A model generated the notes under the pieces. That model made no database searches and had not been told where the DNA came from. It worked only from the letters and a program-made list of their open reading frames with translations. This document shows positions 1-6,902 of a stretch of 19,667 nt of DNA, one piece after another. The position numbers and the translations under genes are program-made. The DNA comes from Gudongella sp964604145 (lineage in GTDB: Bacteria > Bacillota > Clostridia > Tissierellales > Tissierellaceae): the NCBI GenBank assembly GCA_964604145.1, contig CAZRXS010000027.1, positions 1-19,667 of the forward strand, given 5' to 3'. Position 1 is the first letter of the stretch. The number at the start of each line of letters is the position of its first letter.

Positions 1-1465
1 CTTCTTTGTTTTTATTTTTTTCTTTTATTTTTTCTCCTGCACGACGAATTCTCTCTCTACCTATATCTGAAATAGTTTTATACCCTGCTTTAAAAGCCTC
101 TGAGTTTTCGTCTGTTTCTTCTGGAAGTTGTACCATTATGAATCTACGATTCCCGCCATCTTCAACATTTAAATCCATTACTGAATGAGCTGTTGTGGAT
201 GAGCCTGCAAAAAAGTCGAGTATGATATCATTAGTATTTGTTGATATCTGAACTAATTCCATTATTAATTCAATAGGTTTTGAATATTGAAATAGTACTA
301 CCCCAAATAGGTTTTTCATAAATCTATTTGACTGCGTTGTCGAAAACCTATCTATAATTCCTGATGGTTGTATAGTTCGGGCGATAATATTGCCTTCATT
401 GTCGGCATTTAAATATTGCTTCGTATAAACTGCCAAGTTTCCATTTCTATCCTCTTGAATGACTATATAATCATTCTTAAATCCCCATTCAACTTTTTCT
501 TTGCCCCATCTCCATCTGCTTATCTTCTTACCATCTTTATTAGGAAAGATCCTTTCACCATTTGGTGCAGCAATTGGAAAATCCAGAGATTCAATATATC
601 CTAAACTTGCACTATCTAACTTTATTAATTGGTATGGACCTCTTGTATCTTCATATTTATCTGTGAGTCTATATCTATCCTCATCTTTAACTGGAAGACC
701 CATTATTTTAGATTTTGTTATCATTTTAGAATAAACCAATAAATACTCGTGTTTTATCCTAAAATATTTACTATCGGAACTGCCTCCACCTTCGTGATTT
801 GTCCACACTAGCTGAGCTACAAAATTACTTTCTCCAAAAACTTCATCACATATTTTTTTTAAATTATGAACTTCATTATCATCTATCGATATGAAAATAA
901 CTCCATCATCAGTAAGTAAATTTCTTGCAAGTCTAAGCCTTGGATACATCATATTAAGCCAATCTGTATGAAATCTTCCACTTGATTCTGAATTTGTTGA
1001 CATCTTCTTTCCTTCATTATCTACTTGTCCCGTAAACTTTAAATAATTTTTCATATTATCACTATAGTTATCTTTATATACAAAGTCTTTACCTGTATTA
1101 TAAGGAGGATCTATATATATCATTTTTATCTTGCTATGATAAGATTTTTGTAGTAGTTTTAATACCTCTAAATTATCTCCTTCTATGTATATATTTTCTG
1201 TTTCTTCCCAATTTTTGCTGTTTTCCTTATCTGGTCTTAGTGTTCCAGTTGTTGGTGTTTGAGAGATTCTCAAAGCATCTTTTTTACCATTCCAAGTAAA
1301 ATCATATCTCTCAGCTTCATCTTCTATATATTCACCTAATACTTGTTGTAGCTTTTCAAAATCTATTTTTTCTTCTGTAAAAACTTCTGGAAATAATTCT
1401 TTCATTTTTCTTATATTTTCTTCTAATATATCTAAACTACTTCCATCTAAATTATATTTTCTCAT
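1..1465 (-). CDS. mod: Type III restriction-modification DNA methyltransferase (Mod subunit), 3' end outside window
   Basis: Site-specific adenine methylase of a type III restriction-modification system; Mod binds the recognition site, methylates it, and works with a Res helicase/nuclease. Reading the minus strand from the ATG at 1465 gives 488 codons with no stop down to the window edge, so the C-terminus is missing. The catalytic DPPYNTG motif lies at about residues 119-125 and the AdoMet-binding motif DFFAGSSTTAH at about 417-427. That order (DPPY before FxG) is the beta-class arrangement typical of type III Mod. The N-terminal helical segment ending before TWNGK and the TENIYIEGDNLEVLK segment are also usual for this family. 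The start is supported by AAGGATGGTGA just upstream of the ATG. Family members are usually 600-700 residues, so about a quarter is beyond the edge; a res gene would be expected further left, which I cannot see. Confidence 0.93.
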   Translation of the reverse strand, partial: MRKYNLDGSSLDILEENIRKMKELFPEVFTEEKIDFEKLQQVLGEYIEDEAERYDFTWNGKKDALRISQTPTTGTLRPDKENSKNWEETENIYIEGDNLEVLKLLQKSYHSKIKMIYIDPPYNTGKDFVYKDNYSDNMKNYLKFTGQVDNEGKKMSTNSESSGRFHTDWLNMMYPRLRLARNLLTDDGVIFISIDDNEVHNLKKICDEVFGESNFVAQLVWTNHEGGGSSDSKYFRIKHEYLLVYSKMITKSKIMGLPVKDEDRYRLTDKYEDTRGPYQLIKLDSASLGYIESLDFPIAAPNGERIFPNKDGKKISRWRWGKEKVEWGFKNDYIVIQEDRNGNLAVYTKQYLNADNEGNIIARTIQPSGIIDRFSTTQSNRFMKNLFGVVLFQYSKPIELIMELVQISTNTNDIILDFFAGSSTTAHSVMDLNVEDGGNRRFIMVQLPEETDENSEAFKAGYKTISDIGRERIRRAGEKIKEKNKNKE

Positions 1466-1492
1466 TTCTTCACCATCCTTGTGTGTTATTGT

Positions 1493-1530
1493 ATTAACTA
1501 CATTATATAGTTAATGCTCTTTATTTGCCA
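1493..1530 (-). promoter_or_regulatory. Predicted mod promoter with an inverted repeat around the -10
   Basis: On the minus strand a perfect TATAAT (+ strand 1502-1507) lies about 40 bases upstream of the mod start. A weak -35, TGGCAA (1525-1530), is 17 bases away. The -10 fills the 7-base centre of a perfect 8-base inverted repeat, ATTAACTA (1493-1500) and TAGTTAAT (1508-1515). A protein bound to this repeat would block the promoter, so it is a plausible operator. The -10 is seen directly; regulator and function are inferred. Confidence 0.45.
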
Positions 1531-1554
1531 CATAGGAAATTTTCTTTTATTTTA

Positions 1555-1583
1555 CTCACAAATAAAATGGGTAAAAATATACT
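1555..1583 (+). promoter_or_regulatory. Predicted promoter of the CPBP protease gene
   Basis: CTCACA (1555-1560, four of six to the -35 consensus) and TATACT (1578-1583, five of six to the -10) are 17 bases apart. The -10 ends 38 bases before the gene's ATG. In AT-rich DNA such matches are common, so confidence is moderate. Confidence 0.38.
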
Positions 1584-1621
1584 GAAATAGTATTTTAAAT
1601 ATCAAACAGAAAGGTAAAAAG

Positions 1622-2488
1622 ATGAATACCGAGAAAAAATTACAAGGTATTTTTATTGGATTTGCATTTATTTGGTCATTTATATTTTGGGCTATAAGTA
1701 TTTTTCTATCCCTAAAAAATAATATCGTGCTTTTTGAAAGTGCTGATTTATTAAGCACAATCATAGATGGTAATTTAAGTCGCGAACAATCTATAATAAC
1801 AATATTGAACACAATGGCTGGGTATGGTCCTATGCTTAGTGCTGTTTTTCTCTATTTTTACAAACCTGAATCCAGAAAATATTTTAATAATAGATTTAAG
1901 CTTAAGACACCATATAAGTACTTTCTGCAAGTGCTAGCTTTGTTTTTATTTGTGACCTTAGTACCTTCAATAGCGATTATTATTTCAAAAGGTCTTTCTA
2001 TAACTCCAACCTTATCTCTAGCTGGATTTATAATACTATTTTTTATTTATCAAGTTATAACTACAGGCACAGAAGAGATTGGATGGAGAGGTTTTTTGCT
2101 CCCTTCAATGCTCAAAGAAAAAACACCCTGGAAGGCTAGCGTAAGCATAGGTCTTATCTGGGCATTTTGGCATAGTCCAATTATATTGTATGTGTTTTTT
2201 TCACAAAGCTTAAATATTATTCAAATTATTATATCCTTTGCAGGCTTTATAGCTGGCACTATAGCAATGTCGACTGTACACACTTACTATTATTTAAAGA
2301 CCAAAAATATACTATTTAATATATTTATCCATGCAATAAGTAATACATTTCCCATGATTGCTGGGATGTTATTTGCCAGTTCATATGACATTTCAGTAGT
2401 TGTTCAAGTATTACTATGGGCTTTTGTAATCTATATAACTAAGAAAAACAAGTCTACTTTTGACACAATACAAGAATCTAGAGATTAA
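1622..2488 (+). CDS. CPBP-family intramembrane glutamic endopeptidase (CAAX-like protease)
   Basis: A 288-residue multi-pass membrane protein of the CPBP/Abi family, related to eukaryotic Rce1. The family motifs are visible: EEIGWR at about 151-156 (glutamates plus arginine of motif 1), WAFWH ending at about H184 (motif 2), and HAISN near residue 240 (motif 3). Hydrophobic stretches fill most of the chain, with a short amphipathic start. In bacteria these proteins cleave membrane substrates, process peptides or give bacteriocin self-immunity; no peptide precursor is visible beside this one, so the substrate is unknown. An AGAAAGG ribosome site precedes the ATG. It is divergent from the methylase gene and ends in a terminator shared with the betaine-transport operon. 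Confidence 0.9.
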   Translation: MNTEKKLQGIFIGFAFIWSFIFWAISIFLSLKNNIVLFESADLLSTIIDGNLSREQSIITILNTMAGYGPMLSAVFLYFYKPESRKYFNNRFKLKTPYKYFLQVLALFLFVTLVPSIAIIISKGLSITPTLSLAGFIILFFIYQVITTGTEEIGWRGFLLPSMLKEKTPWKASVSIGLIWAFWHSPIILYVFFSQSLNIIQIIISFAGFIAGTIAMSTVHTYYYLKTKNILFNIFIHAISNTFPMIAGMLFASSYDISVVVQVLLWAFVIYITKKNKSTFDTIQESRD

Positions 2489-2522
2489 AAAATGCTAGAC
2501 CATATTCTAGCCTAGCATTTTT
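2488..2522. terminator. Bidirectional intrinsic terminator
   Basis: Perfect 11-base arms AAAAATGCTAG (2488-2498) and CTAGCATTTTT (2512-2522) with a 13-base loop. There are T runs on both strands. It sits between two convergent genes, immediately after the CPBP stop and before the stop of the transporter ATPase, so it can serve both. Confidence 0.85.
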
Positions 2523-2523
2523 A

Positions 2524-3756
2524 TTACATTGATGATAATACATGAACTTTTGAAACAATTCCCTTTAAGTTGTTGTCTTCATCTACTACCGCTAATGGGA
2601 ATCTTGATTCAGTTGCGCTTGATATTATATCAGTTAAAAGAGCATCTGGACTTGTAGTTGTTACATCTCTAATTAATATCTCCGAAAGATCAAGCCCTTC
2701 TCTTTGAGCCCTTAGAGCATCATCTAGTGTTACAACACCTTGAAATTTTGTTTTTTCTGCTATTACATATGCACTAGATACATCATTTTCTCGCATTGCC
2801 TTTATTGCTATTTGAGGATTGTCCCTAAGTCTTACCATACTATTTGGCGTTATCATTACATTTTTTACAGATATTACTTGTGTTTTATCTGCGCTGTCTA
2901 TAAACCTCTTAACATATTCAGTTTTAGGATTTGATGTCATTCTTTCTGGGGTGTCTACCTGTATAACTTCTCCATCCTTCATTATAGCTACTCTATCCCC
3001 TATTTTAAATGCTTCATTTATATCATGAGTTATAAATATAATAGTTTTATCTAGTTTTCTTTGTATAGTTAAGAGCTCAAACTGCATGTCTCTTCTAACC
3101 AGGGGGTCAAGTGCAGAAAATGGTTCATCCATAAGGAGTATCTCAGGATCATTTGCAAGTGCTCTTGCTATTCCAACTCTTTGCTTCATACCACCTGAAA
3201 GATTACTTATAGGTTCTGACTCTACACCATCAAGACCTACCATAGATATCATTTCCATGGCTTTTTTGTGTCGTTCTTCTCTTTTTATTCCCTTTACTTC
3301 TAATCCATACTCTACATTTCCAAGTACACTTTTATGACTCATAAGTCCAAAACTTTGGAAGACCATAGATATTTTATTTCTTCTATAATCCATAAGCTCT
3401 TTACTACTGTATTTGCTTATATCTTTACCTTCATAAAAAATACTTCCAGATGTAGGCTTATTAAGCATGTTAAAACACCTAACTAGGGTTGACTTTCCAG
3501 AACCTGAAAGACCTATTATTACAAAGATCTCTTTGTTTTTAACATCCAAGGACACATCCCAAAGAGCAATTGTAGTCTTAGTCTTTGCATAAACTTCATC
3601 TTTTGTCCATCCAGAATTCTTAAGCTTTATGGCCTCTTTTTTTTCGTTACCATAGAGTTTTGATAAATTCTTTACTTCTAGTAGTGTTTCTCTTTCATCT
3701 ATCTTTTTTATTTCTTCTCGTTTTTTTTCTTTTACTGTTTCTATATTATTCTCCAT
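2524..3756 (-). CDS. opuAA: Glycine betaine/proline betaine ABC transporter ATP-binding subunit with CBS domains
   Basis: Cytoplasmic ATPase of an OpuA/ProU-type osmoprotectant importer, 410 residues against about 400-418 for OpuAA/ProV. After a highly charged N-terminal stretch (about residues 1-24) comes the ProV-type insert with KLKNSGWTKDEV. Walker A is GLSGSGKST (about 82-90), the ABC signature is LSGGMKQR, Walker B is ILLMDEPFSALD, and the switch histidine is in FITHD. The C-terminal third (from about residue 290) resembles tandem CBS domains, which in OpuA sense ionic strength and in some species bind c-di-AMP. The gene overlaps the permease stop by 11 bases and has GAGGTG as its ribosome site. 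The symbol could equally be proV. Confidence 0.93.
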   Translation of the reverse strand: MENNIETVKEKKREEIKKIDERETLLEVKNLSKLYGNEKKEAIKLKNSGWTKDEVYAKTKTTIALWDVSLDVKNKEIFVIIGLSGSGKSTLVRCFNMLNKPTSGSIFYEGKDISKYSSKELMDYRRNKISMVFQSFGLMSHKSVLGNVEYGLEVKGIKREERHKKAMEMISMVGLDGVESEPISNLSGGMKQRVGIARALANDPEILLMDEPFSALDPLVRRDMQFELLTIQRKLDKTIIFITHDINEAFKIGDRVAIMKDGEVIQVDTPERMTSNPKTEYVKRFIDSADKTQVISVKNVMITPNSMVRLRDNPQIAIKAMRENDVSSAYVIAEKTKFQGVVTLDDALRAQREGLDLSEILIRDVTTTSPDALLTDIISSATESRFPLAVVDEDNNLKGIVSKVHVLSSM

Positions 3757-4615
3757 CAGTTTTCACCTCACTACGCTGAACTAGACCTTGAGTTATTCTA
3801 TCTAGTATAACTGCAATTATAACTACAGAAGTACCAGCTACAACTCCTCTGCCTATTTCAACTCGTTGAACAGCTATAAGGACCTCCATACCAAGACCTG
3901 TTGCACCTATCATAGATGTGGTGACTACCATTGATATCGCCATCATTAAGGTTTGGTTTACTCCTGTCATAATTGTTGGTAATGCTTGAGGGATCTGCAC
4001 CTTTACAAGGGACTGAAATTTTGTAGATCCAAAAGATTTTGAAGCTTCTACAATTTCTTCGTCAATTTGTCTTATACCTAAATTTGTAAGCCTTATCATA
4101 GGTACAATAGCGTAAATTGTCGTTGCTATTACTGCTGGAGCTTTCCCAAGGCCAAAGAACAGCATTGCTGGGATAAGGTATACAAACACTGGCATAGTCT
4201 GCATGGTATCTAATACAGGTCTCATAACATTATTGGCTTTTTCACCAGCGGATATAAATATACCAATAGGAAAACCTAGTAACAATGAAATTAATACAGA
4301 AGCCAAAATTATAGCTAATGTTTCATTCATTAGGCCCCAAAATCCCACTGCTCCTATAAAGATTAGTAAAGCTGCATAAAGTAGCCCCTTGCTAATTTTT
4401 CTAGATACTCTCCAACCTGCTAAAAATACTACTAAAATCAGAACAAACCAGGGAGTCATATTTAATATATTGTTAAAAAAATTAACTAAATTAACTAAAG
4501 CACCTCTAATTACACTAAAAAAAGCGTCATATTCTACACTAAATGCTCTTACTGAAGCGTCAATTGCTTTAAAATCTATTGGTATTTTAAAAGGAAATTC
4601 ATATAACCAATCCAT
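3746..4615 (-). CDS. opuAB: Glycine betaine/proline betaine ABC transporter permease
   Basis: Inner-membrane channel subunit of the same importer, 289 residues (OpuAB is about 282). Hydrophobic segments start near residue 55 after an N-terminal region beginning MDWLYEFPFKIPID, which is typical of OpuAB/ProW. The cytoplasmic coupling loop (EAA motif) is readable as EEIVEASKSFGSTKFQSLVK, followed by QIPQALPTIMTGVNQ. The LGFPIGIFIS and DTMQTMPVFVYLIP segments are also characteristic. It starts 15 bases after the binding-protein gene with a GGGGGAA ribosome site and its end overlaps the ATPase gene, so all three are translated from one message. The symbol could equally be proW. Confidence 0.93.
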   Translation of the reverse strand: MDWLYEFPFKIPIDFKAIDASVRAFSVEYDAFFSVIRGALVNLVNFFNNILNMTPWFVLILVVFLAGWRVSRKISKGLLYAALLIFIGAVGFWGLMNETLAIILASVLISLLLGFPIGIFISAGEKANNVMRPVLDTMQTMPVFVYLIPAMLFFGLGKAPAVIATTIYAIVPMIRLTNLGIRQIDEEIVEASKSFGSTKFQSLVKVQIPQALPTIMTGVNQTLMMAISMVVTTSMIGATGLGMEVLIAVQRVEIGRGVVAGTSVVIIAVILDRITQGLVQRSEVKTDGE

Positions 4616-4630
4616 AATAAATTCCCCCTA

Positions 4631-5635
4631 TTATTCATTTAAAACTGTTTTTATAGTTTCAGCATCTTCTGGGTTTAACCATGCATCTAAAAGTTCTGGG
4701 TGCTCCTTTAAAAACCATTTAGCGGTTTCTTTATAATCTGCTCCTGTCTCTTGCATATAACCTAATCCTTCTGAAGTAAGTGCACTTGATGTTTCATAAT
4801 TGCTTAAAAAATCTATAAACTCTTTATTCTCTTCATTATCTGCAAATTCATTACTTACTCCTACAGTTACTTTTACTGCTGGCAATTCAGTTTTACCTTC
4901 TATATAAGTTTCTGGATCAAAAGGCTCGTCTTCTAAAAGAACCATATCATAAAGTCCTAGTAACCAAGTTGGTTCCCAATAATATGCTGCAATAGGCTCG
5001 CCTTTTTCATATGCTGAAGTTATAGCTGCAGAAAGAGCTGGATCTGAACCTGGTCTAAAGTATATAAAAGTTTCATCCATTCCTAGATGCATAAATTTCT
5101 TATAAAGTATTTCGTCAACTTCCCATCCAGGAATAGCTCCATACATTCTACCCATTTCAGGATTTTCTTCATCTTTAAACACTTCTGGGTAATCCTTTAG
5201 TTGTTGAATCGTCTTTAAATCTGGTGCTGATGCTTCTATTCCTCTTTCAGCATCTCCTTCAATAACATATCTAGGTACATAAACACCTTGATAGTTGTCA
5301 TCAAAGTTTGTACTTAATTCTTGAAGTTTTCCTTCTGCTAAATCATCATTGTATGTTGCTAAATTGTCAGTCCAAACTTCCATATGAACATCTACTTCAC
5401 CTTTTAAAAGACCTTCATGAAGTACAGTTGTAGAACCTGGGGTTTCTACTGTCTTATAGTCCCACAATTCTTCTGCGATAAATCCTGCTATAGCATTGTG
5501 GAGTTTGTTGCTATCCCAGCCTGCATCTGCAAAATTTACTTCTTTACTTCCCGTTGTTGCAGAATCTCCTGTACACCCTACTACTGTTAGTGCTAAAAGA
5601 GATACCATTAGTATAATACCTATAATTTTCTTCAA
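4631..5635 (-). CDS. proX: Glycine betaine/proline betaine-binding lipoprotein
   Basis: Extracellular substrate-binding lipoprotein of the importer, first gene of the operon. With the start used here (TTG at 5635, after AAGGACGGTG) it is 334 residues; a GTG at 5644 would add three residues but overlaps that ribosome site. The signal peptide starts MKKIIGIILMVS and ends in a VVGC lipobox, giving a lipid-modified Cys near residue 21. Three tryptophans expected to form the aromatic cage for quaternary ammonium groups in ProX-type proteins are present in EVWTDN (about W88), IPGWEVD (about W171) and YYWEPTW (about W220). The PGSTTVL and FRPGSDPAL segments fit the family. It is longer than Bacillus OpuAC and closer in plan to E. 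coli ProX; the precise substrate (glycine betaine, proline betaine, carnitine) cannot be read from sequence. Confidence 0.92.
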   Translation of the reverse strand: MKKIIGIILMVSLLALTVVGCTGDSATTGSKEVNFADAGWDSNKLHNAIAGFIAEELWDYKTVETPGSTTVLHEGLLKGEVDVHMEVWTDNLATYNDDLAEGKLQELSTNFDDNYQGVYVPRYVIEGDAERGIEASAPDLKTIQQLKDYPEVFKDEENPEMGRMYGAIPGWEVDEILYKKFMHLGMDETFIYFRPGSDPALSAAITSAYEKGEPIAAYYWEPTWLLGLYDMVLLEDEPFDPETYIEGKTELPAVKVTVGVSNEFADNEENKEFIDFLSNYETSSALTSEGLGYMQETGADYKETAKWFLKEHPELLDAWLNPEDAETIKTVLNE

Positions 5636-5661
5636 ACAAAACACCGTCCTTATTATTTAGT

Positions 5662-5682
5662 ATTTTCACATTATGCGAAAAT
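5662..5682. promoter_or_regulatory. Imperfect palindrome in the betaine-operon leader
   Basis: Near-perfect 21-base dyad with arms ATTTTC and GAAAAT and inner CAT/ATG, one mismatched pair and a single central base. It lies about 30 bases upstream of the binding-protein start and downstream of the leader terminator. It could be an operator or an RNA hairpin; nothing in the window identifies a cognate regulator. Confidence 0.25.
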
Positions 5683-5733
5683 TAGTAATGCTTACAAAGT
5701 TACATTTGAGTTTAAATTCCTAAAAACTAATAC

Positions 5734-5760
5734 AAAAAGACTATGGAAGAACCATAGTCT
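5734..5760 (-). terminator. Leader intrinsic terminator (attenuator) of the betaine-transport operon
   Basis: On the minus strand, AGACTATGG (5760-5752), loop TTCTT, CCATAGTCT (5746-5738), then a T run. The stem is a perfect 9 pairs and lies about 100 bases upstream of the first gene of the operon and just downstream of the ydaO-like element. This is the position of a transcription-attenuation switch rather than an operon end. Confidence 0.85.
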
Positions 5761-5773
5761 ATATAATTCAATG

Positions 5774-5891
5774 ATTACACTCCCTTTAGGCCTACGAGTT
5801 AGCTGATACACTGCTCCCACGCTTCTTAAAAAAGAATTAAGCATTGCAATTTATGAACTTGTAAATATGTTTCTCAAAATTACTCTCCCTT
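5774..5891 (-). repeat. Direct repeat pair within the leader RNA
   Basis: Two 13-base copies, AAGGGAGAGTAAT (minus strand, 5891-5879) and AAGGGAGTGTAAT (5786-5774), are identical at 12 positions and 92 bases apart. One is at the 3' edge of the ydaO-like element and one inside its 5' half. Confidence 0.6.
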
Positions 5892-5928
5892 ATAATATCA
5901 TAATATTGATGCTTATGCAAATTAGGCG
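5774..5928 (-). promoter_or_regulatory. ydaO/yuaA-like (c-di-AMP) riboswitch candidate, divergent
   Basis: The minus strand here carries TCAGCTAACTCGTAGGC followed by CTAAAGGGAG, very close to the conserved 3' half of the ydaO/yuaA c-di-AMP riboswitch as I recall it (TCAGCTAACCTCGTAGGC or TAAGC, then AAAGGGAG). Its TAGGC can pair with GCCTA at 5927-5923, which is followed by AATTT as in the 5' P1 strand of that class. The closing distance of about 138 bases also fits. Against it, the strongly conserved internal GGGGGACCC and GGGTGAATC segments are not recognisable. It is followed by an intrinsic terminator and sits before a betaine importer, a known type of target. The alternatives are a degenerate copy or a distinct RNA sharing part of the fold. 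The remainder of the gene-free stretch from 5636 to 5981 shows no other clear feature. Confidence 0.55.
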
Positions 5929-5981
5929 AAATTTTGATTGCCTATCCAGTGATGTTTAATAGCAAAAAAACATACTTTACC

Positions 5982-6902
5982 TTACTTTAAGAACCCCTGC
6001 AAAATAGTATCTTCTGCTTCTTCTTCAGTTAATCCCAATGTCATAAGTTTTATTAATTGTTCTGAGGCAATTCTACCTATTGCTGCTTCGTGGATTAGCT
6101 CAGCATCCGAATGGAAGGCTGCAACTTCTGGAATTGAAGATACATGACCATTATCCATAATAATTGAATCACATTGTATATGTCCAAAACAATTTGCATA
6201 TCCCCTCATAATCAAATGAAAGACTTGATTTGATTCGTCTTGAGCAACCGAACGAGAGATTATTTGAGCAGTTGAATTTTCTCCTCTTAATTCCACTGTT
6301 ATATTTGATTCAGCATATTGATCATTAGTTGTAAGTAGCCTTTCAGTGACAATAAGCCTGGCATCTTTTGCTAAAACTACTTTTGTATCTCTTTTAGTCC
6401 TATCTACTCCTTTAATTTGAACCATTTCTAGTTCTACTACTCCGCCTTCTTCTACATTAATAATAGTCTGAGGATTTAAAACCCTATCGCCACTTCCATC
6501 TCCTTCACCATAGTGTTTCTCAACATACTTCATTTTTGCACCCTTACGTACAAAAAATTCATGAATACCATCATGCTGAGCACTATTACTACTTGAATTG
6601 TGAATTCCGCAACCGGCGACAATAAGAACATCAGAATCAGCACCAACTTCAAATGAATTATAAACCATATCATTTAAATCTTTTGATAAAATAACTGGGA
6701 TATGAACGCTTTCTCCTTTTGTCCTGGGCTTAATTATAACATCAATTCCAGGCTTGTCTTTTTTACTTATAATATCTATATTTGCCGTAGTGTTTCGTCC
6801 TGCTCCCTCACCATTTTTTCTAATATTATATGCACCAAGAGGTATTTCGTGTAAATCTGCAACTTCTTCTAAAATTTTCTTATCCAGCACACTCAACGGC
6901 AT
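5982..6902 (-). CDS. sufB: SufB/SufD-family Fe-S cluster scaffold protein (short SufB)
   Basis: Scaffold component of the SUF/SMS iron-sulfur assembly machinery, which with the SufC ATPase builds Fe-S clusters in the cytoplasm. At 306 residues it is much shorter than E. coli SufB (about 495) or SufD (about 423), lacking most of the N-terminal region. The core beta-helix segments (VIVAGCGIHNSS, NVEEGGVVELEMVQIKG, RGENSTAQIISRSVA) and the C-terminal helical domain starting LIHEAAIGRIASEQL are present. The HEA glutamate is like that of SufB, but the cysteine I recall as E. coli Cys405 is not present in the corresponding DNGHVSSIPE segment. Its ATG overlaps sufC by 23 bases, with GGGGGAA as ribosome site. 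It is the only scaffold of the operon, so it probably acts as a homodimer with SufC. Confidence 0.88.
   Translation of the reverse strand: MPLSVLDKKILEEVADLHEIPLGAYNIRKNGEGAGRNTTANIDIISKKDKPGIDVIIKPRTKGESVHIPVILSKDLNDMVYNSFEVGADSDVLIVAGCGIHNSSSNSAQHDGIHEFFVRKGAKMKYVEKHYGEGDGSGDRVLNPQTIINVEEGGVVELEMVQIKGVDRTKRDTKVVLAKDARLIVTERLLTTNDQYAESNITVELRGENSTAQIISRSVAQDESNQVFHLIMRGYANCFGHIQCDSIIMDNGHVSSIPEVAAFHSDAELIHEAAIGRIASEQLIKLMTLGLTEEEAEDTILQGFLK

Noticed and set aside
6..734. Plus-strand ORFs inside the methylase region
   Set aside because: They are shadows of the minus-strand mod frame, which has clear catalytic motifs.
5636..5644. GTG start for the betaine-binding lipoprotein
   Set aside because: The GTG is part of the ribosome site AAGGACGGTG; the TTG at 5635 is better spaced and gives a normal signal peptide.
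5892..5920. Minus-strand promoter TTGCAT, 17 bases, TATTAT within the betaine-operon leader
   Set aside because: It is a fair match, but it would start transcription inside the ydaO-like element and remove its 5' P1 strand. I kept the aptamer reading; start-site mapping would decide.
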